Below, piece after piece: positions 8,627 through 15,884 of a DNA stretch of 64,000 nucleotides. Position numbers and translations under genes: made by a program. The number at the start of each line of letters is the position of its first letter. The first letter of the stretch is position 1. Source of the stretch: Salegentibacter_A chungangensis (GTDB lineage Bacteria > Bacteroidota > Bacteroidia > Flavobacteriales > Flavobacteriaceae); contig NZ_JBHTLI010000003.1 of the NCBI RefSeq assembly GCF_042678405.1, forward strand, positions 62,001-126,000, written 5' to 3'. Below the pieces are notes generated by a model. It made no database searches and was not told where the DNA came from. It worked only from the letters and a program-made list of their open reading frames with translations.

Positions 8627-9460
8627 TTATTGAATATTAAGCTTAATCAAAACCGGTAAATGATCTGAGGGGTATTTTTGGTCTTTTGAGTCACTAAGCA
8701 CTCCGTATTTTAAAACCTTTATCCCGTCGCTTACCAAAATATAATCTATACGGCGGGTTACCGGTTGGTTGAATTCATACCCGTTAAAAGTTCCTTCCGG
8801 TCCGAAAACAACATTTTCACTGATACTTTTGCTGTCATTGAGTTTTTCTGATAGAAACTGAATAGCTTCTGTATCCGGCTCCAGATTAAGGTCTCCCATT
8901 AGCACCACCGGCAGTTCACCTGCATTAACCTCGTTTATTTTTTTCCAGATAAGTTTGGCACTTTCCTGCCTTGCCTTTTCCCCCATATGATCAAAATGAG
9001 TATTAAAGACCCAGAATTCCTTTCCGCTTTCCCTTTCACGAAATTTAGCGTAGGTGCAAATTCTTGGCAGGGCTGCATCCCAACCGGTAGAAACCTGAGA
9101 CGGGGTTTCAGATAACCAAAAAGTATCCGCTTTTAAAACTTCAAACCTTGAACTATCAAAAAAAATGGCGCTGTACTCCCCTTTCTCCTTACCGTCTTCA
9201 CGGCCTACCCCTACAAACTGATAGCCCGGAAGATTTGCCTTGAAATGTTCAAGCTGGCTTAACAGCGCTTCCTGCATCCCTAATATTTCCGGTTCATAGA
9301 ATTTCAGCTGATTGGTGATATGATCCTTACGCTGAGACCAGCTGTTCTTACCGTCATTTTCGTTCGCATACTTAATATTGTAGGTCATCATCTCAATTTG
9401 TGCCTGAGTTGACAAACCAAAAGCTATAAGAAAAATAAGGCTGAAAATATTTTTAAGCAT
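8627..9460 (-). CDS. secreted endonuclease/exonuclease/phosphatase-family hydrolase
   Basis: A 277-residue protein with a signal peptide (first about 20 residues, ending TQAQ) and a complete EEP fold. Motifs in order: TYNIKYAN, metal-binding Glu in MQEALL, NTHFDHMG, GDLNLEPD, the RRIDYILV block and terminal SDHLPV. These are the residues used by DNase I-like, sphingomyelinase-like and inositol-phosphatase enzymes. Export suggests it acts on extracellular or periplasmic phosphodiesters; the actual substrate is unknown. Its start overlaps the end of the upstream oxidoreductase gene by 8 bases (9453-9460), so the two are cotranscribed, although no biochemical link is obvious. Confidence 0.92.
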   Translation of the reverse strand: MLKNIFSLIFLIAFGLSTQAQIEMMTYNIKYANENDGKNSWSQRKDHITNQLKFYEPEILGMQEALLSQLEHFKANLPGYQFVGVGREDGKEKGEYSAIFFDSSRFEVLKADTFWLSETPSQVSTGWDAALPRICTYAKFRERESGKEFWVFNTHFDHMGEKARQESAKLIWKKINEVNAGELPVVLMGDLNLEPDTEAIQFLSEKLNDSKSISENVVFGPEGTFNGYEFNQPVTRRIDYILVSDGIKVLKYGVLSDSKDQKYPSDHLPVLIKLNIQ

Positions 9461-10682
9461 ACTCGTTTAAACTTTTAATATCACCATCTACATAACCCTG
9501 AAGATAGCTGAATCTTTCGGTCAGCTTTCCATTCTCAGTCATTCGGGCTCGACTAAGGATATGGTCATAATCATTATTAAAAAATGCGGGAATCACATGT
9601 TCCAGGAACATATCTCCAAATCCTTCACTGGCATCTTTGGGTAATTCGCAGGGCAGGTTGTCTACAGCCATCACACAAATCGCATCCTTTTCTCTGAAAT
9701 CTACTTCAGATTCTGTTTGAGGATTGTATCCAAATAAGGGTTCGGCAATGGTGGATGGCCTGATTGTACAAGCCACAGGTCCGGCAATATCACAGGAAAT
9801 ATCTGCCACATATTTTATTTTAAAATCGGAAGATTTGGCATCCTCTTCGGTAAAGAATTTCGGTGCTCCTTCGCCGTAAAAATGACCGGCGATAAACATA
9901 TCACTCACCCTTGCAAACCTAAAAAAGTCTGATTCATAATATTCAGGATGTTCATAGAATTCTTTTGCAGATCCCTCTCCTCCGTCACTACGCTTATTAT
10001 AATCCAGCACATCTATTTGGCAGTATACAGGTTCGTTAAATTCAGAATTGAGATATTCCTCCACCCCAACTCTTTTAATCTGCAGGTGATCCAGGATCTC
10101 TTTGGCTCCGTGGGCAACTTTACCGTTTCCGGTAAGCACGATCTTAAAAGCAGGCAGTTTGATCCTGTCTAGTTCTGCGCACAAAGCCTGAAGGTCGGCT
10201 AAGGTTTCAGCCTTTGGAAGTTCAAAAAGGCCCTCTTTCAAACCAACTGCCCTGAAACCGTTATAAGCCCCAACCAGCCCGGCATACCTTCCAAAACCAA
10301 TGAGCCTTCCGCCCTTTTCGTTTACAATAACCTCGTGATCATAAAGCTCGATATTATTGTGCAGGATTTCCCTTAAAAGATCACGATTATAGGGTTGTTT
10401 CTTAATGGTATGCGAAAAGAAAAAATACTTTTTACCGGGAATAAGGGCAGGAATAGGGACCTCTTTCACCCCTAGCATTACATCACAGTCTGACACATCT
10501 TCAGAAACCTCAAAACCGGCATCCCGGTATTCCTGATCAGAAAAAATGCGGATATCAGAACTTTCAACCTTAAACCTGGCTTCGGGAAACTTTGCTACGG
10601 CTTCTTTCAGCTTTTGAGGAGAGAAAACAACTCTTCTGTCCGGTGGGGTTTTTCGTTCTTTAATAAGCGCAAATTTTATCAT
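9453..10682 (-). CDS. NAD(P)-dependent oxidoreductase, AlaDH/PNT N-terminal-domain family (saccharopine dehydrogenase-like)
   Basis: A 409-residue protein. The N-terminal KERKTPPDRRVVFSP segment and the DVMLGVKEVP strand are typical of the alanine dehydrogenase/transhydrogenase and LYS1-type saccharopine dehydrogenase N-terminal domain. A nucleotide-binding region follows, with VLTGNGKVAHGAKEILDHL (about 181-199) matching a Rossmann glycine loop. The C-terminal half carries conserved CDIAGPVACTIRPSTIAEP. Relatives oxidise amino-acid-like substrates with NAD; which reaction applies here cannot be told. It is the first gene of a two-gene leftward operon with the secreted hydrolase and is divergent from ssrA across a 114-base gap. 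Confidence 0.85.
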   Translation of the reverse strand: MIKFALIKERKTPPDRRVVFSPQKLKEAVAKFPEARFKVESSDIRIFSDQEYRDAGFEVSEDVSDCDVMLGVKEVPIPALIPGKKYFFFSHTIKKQPYNRDLLREILHNNIELYDHEVIVNEKGGRLIGFGRYAGLVGAYNGFRAVGLKEGLFELPKAETLADLQALCAELDRIKLPAFKIVLTGNGKVAHGAKEILDHLQIKRVGVEEYLNSEFNEPVYCQIDVLDYNKRSDGGEGSAKEFYEHPEYYESDFFRFARVSDMFIAGHFYGEGAPKFFTEEDAKSSDFKIKYVADISCDIAGPVACTIRPSTIAEPLFGYNPQTESEVDFREKDAICVMAVDNLPCELPKDASEGFGDMFLEHVIPAFFNNDYDHILSRARMTENGKLTERFSYLQGYVDGDIKSLNEYA

Positions 10683-10715
10683 TTCTGGTATAGGTTTTGT
10701 ACATTTAAATGTGGC

Positions 10716-10747
10716 TTGTAAAGATATAAATTTTAATAGTATCTTTG
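10716..10747 (+). promoter_or_regulatory. ssrA promoter (TTG-N21-TATCTTTG)
   Basis: TTG at 10716-10718 and TATCTTTG at 10740-10747 are 21 bases apart, within the Bacteroidota spacing range. Transcription would begin near 10752, about 45 bases upstream of the mature tmRNA 5' end, leaving a precursor leader to be trimmed. Confidence 0.7.
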
Positions 10748-10796
10748 CTGACCTTGGCCGGAAGAAAGGCCTGGAAAATAAAGTTCTTTACATATT

Positions 10797-11193
10797 GGGG
10801 TCGACTTGGTTTTGACAGCGAGTCTAATTGGGTTGTAAGCACGTCGAGCGCTGGGATATAGCTCGTAAATCTCATATTTCACACTTTTTTAAACGGCGAG
10901 AATAACTACGCCTTGGCTGCGTAACCGAATCACAGTAGGTTACTCTTAGTCCCTGTAAGACAGGGAGCCAAGATGTCCCGCGAAAGCCTTGATTTACGGC
11001 GTTCGCATTCGGGGCACCGATAAAGTAAATATAGGGACTGCAGGGCCTTGATGCAGTTCCGAAACTTAATTGAGGATACGTGTAAGATTGGTGGTTTTCG
11101 GCCGGTCTTGCATCGACAATCAAACGAAAACTAAGCGTGTAGAAAGCAGCTGAATTGCTTGTTTGGACGAGGGTTCGAACCCCTCCGACTCCA
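10797..11193 (+). ncRNA. ssrA: transfer-messenger RNA (tmRNA)
   Basis: tmRNA rescues stalled ribosomes by acting first as tRNA-Ala and then as a short mRNA. The 5' end GGGGTCG (10797-10803) pairs with CGACTCC (11186-11192) to form a 7-bp acceptor stem with one G-U pair. A T-arm of 5 bp with loop TTCGAAC lies at 11169-11185. The tag frame GGC GAG AAT AAC TAC GCC TTG GCT GCG TAA lies at 10895-10924 and encodes a peptide ending GENNYALAA; it may begin one or more codons earlier. The discriminator base is 11193; a full CCA is not encoded there (ACA), so CCA must be added. A terminator follows at 11229. Confidence 0.96.
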
Positions 11194-11194
11194 C
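11178..11194 (+). repeat. 17-base direct repeat, copy 1 (tmRNA 3' end)
   Basis: The last 17 bases of the tmRNA coding region (AACCCCTCCGACTCCAC) recur exactly at 11344-11360. The 3' ends of tmRNA and tRNA genes are classic integration sites for phages and genomic islands, and integration duplicates this segment. This copy completes the functional gene. No integrase gene is nearby, so the att role is inference. Confidence 0.7.
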
Positions 11195-11228
11195 AATCAA
11201 GCGGAAATTCCGCAATGGATTAAAAAAT

Positions 11229-11270
11229 AAAATTCCCGTCAGGTATTTTCACCTGAACGGGAATTTTTAT
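11229..11270 (+). terminator. terminator 1 downstream of tmRNA
   Basis: AAAATTCCCGT (11229-11239) pairs with ACGGGAATTTT (11257-11267), with an inner CAGGT/ACCTG stem (40-44 with 51-55) and one bulged A, followed by T-rich sequence. It lies 36 bases past the tmRNA 3' end. The core resembles the terminator after the Oar-type receptor gene at 26951. Confidence 0.85.
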
Positions 11271-11343
11271 TTTAAGACATCGGCGGCTGGAGCAGCCGGG
11301 AATTTCCATTTGCAGAATGAGAATTCCAGGGGAAGACGCAGTC

Positions 11344-11360
11344 AACCCCTCCGACTCCAC
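11344..11360 (+). repeat. 17-base direct repeat, copy 2 (displaced tmRNA 3' end)
   Basis: Exact copy of 11178-11194, 166 bases downstream and followed at once by a second strong terminator. It lacks the rest of the T-arm and acceptor pairing partner, so it is not a functional RNA. It looks like the original tmRNA 3' end displaced by insertion of an element, most of which has since been lost. The intervening 11195-11343 holds terminator 1, a hairpin CGGCTG/CAGCCG (11284-11298) and a short GGAATT/AATTCC repeat, but no gene. Confidence 0.65.
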
Positions 11361-11365
11361 TTTAC

Positions 11366-11400
11366 AACCCCGAAATCATTGGTGATTTCGGGGTTTTTTA
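11366..11400 (+). terminator. terminator 2 downstream of displaced tmRNA 3' end
   Basis: Perfect 13-bp stem AACCCCGAAATCA/TGATTTCGGGGTT (11366-11378 with 11383-11395), four-base loop TTGG and a T-run. It begins 6 bases after the second 17-base copy, the position expected of the ancestral ssrA terminator. The stretch 11401-11568 after it is AT-rich and shows no clear signal. Confidence 0.9.
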
Positions 11401-11568
11401 TTTCCGGATTACAAATTGGGTGACATTTCATAATTCAATAAATCAATATCCTAGCCAGATTATAAAGAGAATTGAACACTAAAGCTTTCCCTTATCCTAA
11501 ATTCTACCCGGATAAAAAAGCATATTTACGGCCTATAACAAATCCTATGTAATAATTTTATTAATGAT

Positions 11569-11937
11569 ATGTTTTCAAAAGACTTCTACACATATTTAAT
11601 AAATAATACCTTGATCGAAATAAAGGGAGGTTTGACGAGACCGACTTTCTTAAAAATTTGGATGGTAGCTGTGGATAATAGGATTTTTGCCAGAAGTTGG
11701 AATAAAAGTGAAAATAGTTGGTTTACGGAATTTCAAAAAACCGGAATCGGAGAGATAAAATTTGGTGATAAAGTTATTAGAGTAAAAGGTGAAAAAATAA
11801 ATTCAGATGACCCAATAAATAAAAAAATTAGTCAGGCTTATATTGAAAAATATAAGCAACCGGAAAATTTGAAATATGCCAAAGGAATCTCAAAACCTGA
11901 ATATTTTAACTATACAATGGAATTCTTCGATCAATAA
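11569..11937 (+). CDS. DUF2255-like small protein (orphan)
   Basis: A 122-residue protein without signal peptide or membrane segment. The core KIWMVAVDNRIFARSWNKSENSW followed by a Lys/Val-rich strand (KVIRVKGEKI) resembles DUF2255, small split-barrel-like proteins of unknown function; the assignment is from recall of the pattern. The gene is more AT-rich than its neighbours and stands alone between the duplicated tmRNA end and a GC-richer structured stretch, suggesting horizontal acquisition (inference). ATG 11569 is the first start in frame. No promoter with a good -7 element was seen. Function cannot be given. Confidence 0.7.
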   Translation: MFSKDFYTYLINNTLIEIKGGLTRPTFLKIWMVAVDNRIFARSWNKSENSWFTEFQKTGIGEIKFGDKVIRVKGEKINSDDPINKKISQAYIEKYKQPENLKYAKGISKPEYFNYTMEFFDQ

Positions 11938-12364
11938 CCCGTTTAAAATTACTACACATAACTACGCTTCATCGCAAATAGGCGGCAGCGTTTTGACGTC
12001 ACCAAAAAAACAGGTCTTAAACCGACAAAACCGCATCCCTACTCCGTCAACTTGCGATAACCGGGACCGCTGAGCTGCAACACACCCCTTTATTCATATT
12101 TTTAAAAGACTAATATTCCTATTCCTACACAGGTTAGAATAAATAAAGCACTTATTTATCCAGATCAGTGCTTATATAGCTCTTTCAAAATTCAATAATT
12201 TCATCCCTCAATTCTCGCTGCAATAATAATTGTTACCATTACTAAAGCTACTGGCCAGAAAGTCTATTCAGCAACAGGAATCCTAAAAGTACTGATGATT
12301 CATATCAGTTTTTAAACTGCTGATAAATAGTAAATTAAGTGTTTACAACTAAAACTTAATACTA
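11938..12364. other. non-coding stretch with nested imperfect inverted repeats
   Basis: This 427-base stretch has no convincing gene. Directly after the DUF2255-like gene three nested arms can pair: ATCGCAA/TTGCGAT (11971-11977 with 12052-12058), TAGG/CCTA (11979-11982 with 12038-12041) and GCGTTTTG/CAAAACCGC with one bulged base (11988-11995 with 12026-12034). The result is an imperfect hairpin of about 88 bases. A short palindrome CTGAT/ATCAG follows near 12292-12308. The region is locally more GC-rich than the preceding gene. It may be the tail of a captured gene cassette or a structured RNA; neither is shown. Confidence 0.4.
12334..12360 (+). repeat. 7-bp inverted repeat just before a start codon
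   Basis: ATTAAGT (12334-12340) and ACTTAAT (12354-12360) are perfect inverted arms separated by 13 bases, ending 4 bases before the ATG at 12365. They could form a weak AT-rich hairpin over the translation start or a protein-binding site. Confidence 0.35.
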
Positions 12365-13489
12365 ATGCGAATTATAACTTTTTTACTAATTGTACTCTGG
12401 TCAATGCTCTCTTTTGGCCAGGAAGAGAATGAAGGTAATATTGTAATTAATACCACCCAACAGGATGACACTTATCGCGCCGGAGGATCCATCAAAGTAA
12501 ATGCTGTGGTACAGGGAGACCTGGTAATAGCCGGAGGCAGTCTTATTGTAAATGATAGCATCAACGGAGACCTTACTGCAGCAGGAGGAGAATTATTTAT
12601 CAATGCTTATATAGCAGATGATGTTCGTATAGCGGTGGGAAGGGTAACCATTGATTCAGAAATAGGAGATGATTTAGTTGTTTTTGGAGGGGAAGTCGTC
12701 CTTACTAAAAATGCTGTAATACATGGGAGTCTTATTTGTTTTGCCGGAAATATTGAAATGAATGGTGAGGTAATTGGAAAACTTGACATTAAAGGGGGCG
12801 ACGTTCTTATTAATGGAACTGTAAAAGAAACCTCAAAAATCGTAGGGGAAGACATCACAATTGGGTCAAATGCCAAATTTTATAAGGAAGTTGAGTATTG
12901 GAATAGTGAAGAAGAAATAGACTTCAAAAACTCGCTGGTCGATACTCAAGCTCAATTCAATGAAGATCTTGGGGAAGAAGAATCAGATTTATCTTTAACT
13001 ACCTTTGGCACAACTTCCCTTTTATTATGGGGGTTCTATATATTTTCTGCATTTCTGGTGATTCTGGTGTTTCATGCGCTCTTCAAAAATACATTTTCAA
13101 ATGCTGTTAAAGGTTTAGAGCATAACTGGTTAAAGAGCTTCGGCTTTGGACTGATTTACTTAATAGGTATTCCATTATTAATAATCCTTGCTTTGCTAAT
13201 TCTAATTGGCATTCCCCTGGGTCTCTTCGCAACGGTCATATTTTTATTTAGTCTTCTTTTCGGTCATTTGATCGCAGCTTTACTGGTAGTTTATTATTTC
13301 AGGTATCAAAAAGAAAAGGATTGGGGCTTTTGGAGTGTTACCTTCCTGGCATTATTGTGTGCTGTGATATTGCGCTTACTCACTATTATTCCTTATGCAG
13401 GGATATTAATTTCTATAGTTATACTATCAATTACTTATGGAGCATTGACTTTAAAGGTGCTTCGCTCTAAAAAACTGGTTAAAAAATAG
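12365..13489 (+). CDS. bactofilin-like beta-helix protein with C-terminal membrane domain
   Basis: A 374-residue protein. A signal peptide (about 1-19, ending SFGQ) is followed by a repetitive region (about 28-175) of short turns such as GDLVIAGGSLIV and GDLTAAGGELFI, the pattern of right-handed beta-helix polymer-forming (bactofilin) domains. An acidic linker (EEEIDFKN to EEESDL) leads to four or so transmembrane helices (about 217-370). The topology puts the helix outside the cytoplasm, unlike classical cytoplasmic bactofilins, so it may be a cell-surface or periplasmic scaffold. It is followed after 4 bases by an NTF2-like gene, probably cotranscribed. Function is unknown. Confidence 0.8.
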   Translation: MRIITFLLIVLWSMLSFGQEENEGNIVINTTQQDDTYRAGGSIKVNAVVQGDLVIAGGSLIVNDSINGDLTAAGGELFINAYIADDVRIAVGRVTIDSEIGDDLVVFGGEVVLTKNAVIHGSLICFAGNIEMNGEVIGKLDIKGGDVLINGTVKETSKIVGEDITIGSNAKFYKEVEYWNSEEEIDFKNSLVDTQAQFNEDLGEEESDLSLTTFGTTSLLLWGFYIFSAFLVILVFHALFKNTFSNAVKGLEHNWLKSFGFGLIYLIGIPLLIILALLILIGIPLGLFATVIFLFSLLFGHLIAALLVVYYFRYQKEKDWGFWSVTFLALLCAVILRLLTIIPYAGILISIVILSITYGALTLKVLRSKKLVKK

Positions 13490-13493
13490 TACT

Positions 13494-13898
13494 ATGAATA
13501 AAGAACATCCCAATATTGGTATTTTAAAGAGGTTCAACCCTGCAAACCCCAATACTTTAGCTGAGGTGTTAGCTGAAGATTTCGTTTGGCATTATATCAA
13601 TCCAAAGCTGTCCGAGTTAGAAGGAGACTATTTCGGTCTCTCTGGTTTGACCGATTTCTTCCAAAAATTAGCAGGTCGCACCAATAGTTCTTTTAAAGTA
13701 GATCCCATATCCATAACCCCTATGGGAGATGAATTAATTATCACCCATGTTAAAGACACATTGTCCCTGGAAGGTAAATCAATGGAGATTGAGGCTATTG
13801 CGATATGGTGTATTATTGATGGGCAGATTAAAGAAGCCTGGGATATACCTATTGTTCATACAGCAAAAACTTTAAAAGAAAACCAGGAAAAATATTAG
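13494..13898 (+). CDS. SnoaL/NTF2-like protein
   Basis: A 134-residue cytoplasmic protein with the cone-shaped NTF2/SnoaL pattern: an N-terminal helix, FVWHYINPKL, then GLSGLTDFFQKLAG, and C-terminal strands with EIEAIAIWCIIDGQIKEAWDIP. Members serve as small-molecule isomerases or binding domains; no catalytic residues specific enough to name a reaction are visible. It lies 4 bases downstream of the beta-helix membrane protein and ends before a terminator at 13991, so the two form a small operon. Confidence 0.75.
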   Translation: MNKEHPNIGILKRFNPANPNTLAEVLAEDFVWHYINPKLSELEGDYFGLSGLTDFFQKLAGRTNSSFKVDPISITPMGDELIITHVKDTLSLEGKSMEIEAIAIWCIIDGQIKEAWDIPIVHTAKTLKENQEKY

Positions 13899-13990
13899 AG
13901 ATAATAGCGGGAGTCTATTGAAAATGACATACCAATAAACTATTAACGAGTAAATAGCGGGCATTTGAGTTTGGCTACCAGCCTGATCTA

Positions 13991-14025
13991 AAACCCTACA
14001 GATCTCAGGATTTGTGGGGTTTTTT
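13991..14025 (+). terminator. terminator between convergent genes
   Basis: AAACCCTACA (13991-14000) pairs with TGTGGGGTTT (14013-14022) over 10 positions including one G-U pair, followed by T residues. It serves the rightward beta-helix/NTF2 operon. The stop codon of the leftward methyltransferase gene (14005-14007) lies inside its loop. Confidence 0.75.
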
Positions 14026-14475
14026 AATTCTTGGAAAAAACCTCCCTGTTTTCTTGCGGTAATCTCTATACCCGGGAAATTTGGTCATTAGCAGCTTTTC
14101 TTCATAAATGGATTTGATATCGAACAAAACATACAAGGCCAGTGTGAGAATCACCCTATATCCGGATAAACTGTAAATAGCTATTCCGCCTAAACCTATT
14201 AAAATTCCGAAGTAAACAGGATGCCTTATATATTTATACAGACCATTTTGGACCAGTTTTGAATCAGCCTTCGGGGAGGGGAATGGCGAAAGATTTCTAT
14301 TTAGCTGTAAAATTGCCACCAGGACGATTATCCACCCCAAAATCGAAACAATCAGCGCCGCATCTTTAATCAATTGCGGGAAACTCAGCTGAAGTATTTG
14401 CAAGTCGAATATATACAACATGAAGATCGCAGCCTGTATACCAACCAGAATATAATCTTTCGACTTTAATTTCAT
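14005..14475 (-). CDS. isoprenylcysteine methyltransferase-like (ICMT/PEMT) membrane protein
   Basis: A 156-residue integral membrane protein with about four hydrophobic segments. The signature GLYKYIRHPVYFGILI (about 88-103) and the C-terminal EEKLLMTKFPGYRDYRKKTGRFFP are hallmarks of the ICMT/phospholipid methyltransferase family, which transfers methyl groups from S-adenosylmethionine to thiols, carboxylates or lipids at the membrane. Bacterial members often have unknown acceptors. It is transcribed alone; its stop codon lies within the terminator of the opposing operon. The 221-base gap upstream (14476-14696) has no recognised signal. Confidence 0.85.
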   Translation of the reverse strand: MKLKSKDYILVGIQAAIFMLYIFDLQILQLSFPQLIKDAALIVSILGWIIVLVAILQLNRNLSPFPSPKADSKLVQNGLYKYIRHPVYFGILIGLGGIAIYSLSGYRVILTLALYVLFDIKSIYEEKLLMTKFPGYRDYRKKTGRFFPRIKKPHKS

Positions 14476-14696
14476 TTACACCAATTTTAATAGTCTGGTT
14501 CTTGAAAAAACAGCAGCTATGTAACCAATATATAACAAGTTCCAAAAATTTATTTATTTACACCTGAAAAACAACAGTTTAGGTTAGCATAAACCAGGCA
14601 TAATACTGAAATTTGTTCAAACCCGGAAGGAGAGCATCAAAGATGAATACGACTAAGGACGATGCACCTGTTCCTTAATAACCAAATAAGAAAGAA

Positions 14697-15755
14697 ATGA
14701 CAACAATAGATAAAACAAAACCCGTACTGGTAACAGGAGCAACAGGATATGTTGCCGGCTGGCTGGTAAAAAGATTGCTCGAAGATGGCCTGACGGTACA
14801 CGCCGCAGTACGTGATCCTGAAAAAGAGCATAAAGTGCAGCACCTTAATGAGATCTCAGAAAATTCTCCGGGGACCATAAAATACTTCAAATCTGATCTT
14901 TTAGACGAAGGTTCCTATGCCGAAGCAATGCAAGGCTGTGAACTGGTTTTTCATACCGCATCTCCATTTACCTCAGAATTCGATGATCCTAAAAAGGAAC
15001 TGATCGAGCCGGCGGTGAAAGGAACCGAAAATGTACTGAATGAGGCGATTAAAACACCGGGTGTGAAAAGAGTGGTTCTTACCAGCAGCTGTGCCGCGAT
15101 CTATACCGATGCCAGGGATGTACAGGATACCCCAAATGATATTCTTACGGAAGACATCTGGAACACCACTGCCTCCCTGGATCATCAGCCTTACTCTTAC
15201 TCCAAGACCCTGGCCGAGAAAAAGGCCTGGGAGATCAATAAGGAGCAGAATGAGTGGGACCTGGTAACTATTAATCCATCTTTAGTTATGGGACCACCAC
15301 TAAACCCAAAAGCCACCACCTCTGAAAGTTTCAGTTTGTTGAAGCAGCTTGGGGACGGAACATTCAAAATGGGTGCGCCAAAAATAGGGATTGGACTGGT
15401 AGACGTCCGCGATGTTGCCGAAGCTCATTATAAAGCCGGCTTTACACCTTCTGCAAAAGGCAGGTATATCACCTCTGCGCATAACACCAATTTTGTAGAG
15501 CTGGGGGAAGCCCTGGAACCTAGATATGGTGATTCCTATCCGGTACCGACCAAAGCCCTGCCAAAATGGTTATTGCTTTTAATTGGTCCTTATGTGAATA
15601 AGAATCTCTCCAGGAAATTCATTCGGAATAATGTGAATATTGAATGGAGAGCAGACAATTCCAAGATCAAAAAAGATCTGAACTTAGACTTCAGACCGAT
15701 GCAGGAGACGATGGAAGATTCCTTCCAGGTGCTTATAAGTAATGATATTATTTAG
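14697..15755 (+). CDS. NAD(P)-dependent extended SDR (dihydroflavonol-4-reductase-like aldehyde reductase)
   Basis: A 352-residue extended short-chain dehydrogenase. The cofactor loop VTGATGYVAGWL is at about 12-23, VVLTSSCAAIY supplies the active-site Ser region, and YSYSKTLAEKKAW (about 165-177) gives the catalytic YxxxK pair. Overall the protein resembles dihydroflavonol-4-reductase/cinnamoyl-CoA-reductase-type enzymes, which in bacteria usually reduce aldehydes or ketones with NADPH. The physiological substrate is unknown. The gene stands alone; start MTTIDKTKPVLVTGATG is the nearest ATG to the Rossmann loop. Confidence 0.88.
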   Translation: MTTIDKTKPVLVTGATGYVAGWLVKRLLEDGLTVHAAVRDPEKEHKVQHLNEISENSPGTIKYFKSDLLDEGSYAEAMQGCELVFHTASPFTSEFDDPKKELIEPAVKGTENVLNEAIKTPGVKRVVLTSSCAAIYTDARDVQDTPNDILTEDIWNTTASLDHQPYSYSKTLAEKKAWEINKEQNEWDLVTINPSLVMGPPLNPKATTSESFSLLKQLGDGTFKMGAPKIGIGLVDVRDVAEAHYKAGFTPSAKGRYITSAHNTNFVELGEALEPRYGDSYPVPTKALPKWLLLLIGPYVNKNLSRKFIRNNVNIEWRADNSKIKKDLNLDFRPMQETMEDSFQVLISNDII

Positions 15756-15884
15756 ACCCTTCAGACCCTAAAAGTCCGGCATCCGGCTCTTCGCTTTCTA
15801 AGATAATCAAGGTATTTCACAAGCTTAATATTGGATTTTTTCCATTCATTTGGATATTTTCCAATAAAACAGTAATTTTCCGGA

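Noticed and set aside
11163..11423. Frame overlapping the tmRNA 3' end and both terminators
   Set aside because: Runs through tmRNA acceptor sequence and two hairpins; chance frame.
11938..12070. Integron attC site after the DUF2255-like gene
   Set aside because: The imperfect hairpin is suggestive, but no proper RYYYAAC/GTTRRRY core sites are present and no integrase is nearby.
11876..12073. Frame overlapping the end of the DUF2255-like gene
   Set aside because: Different frame, no family resemblance, and it runs through the structured tail.
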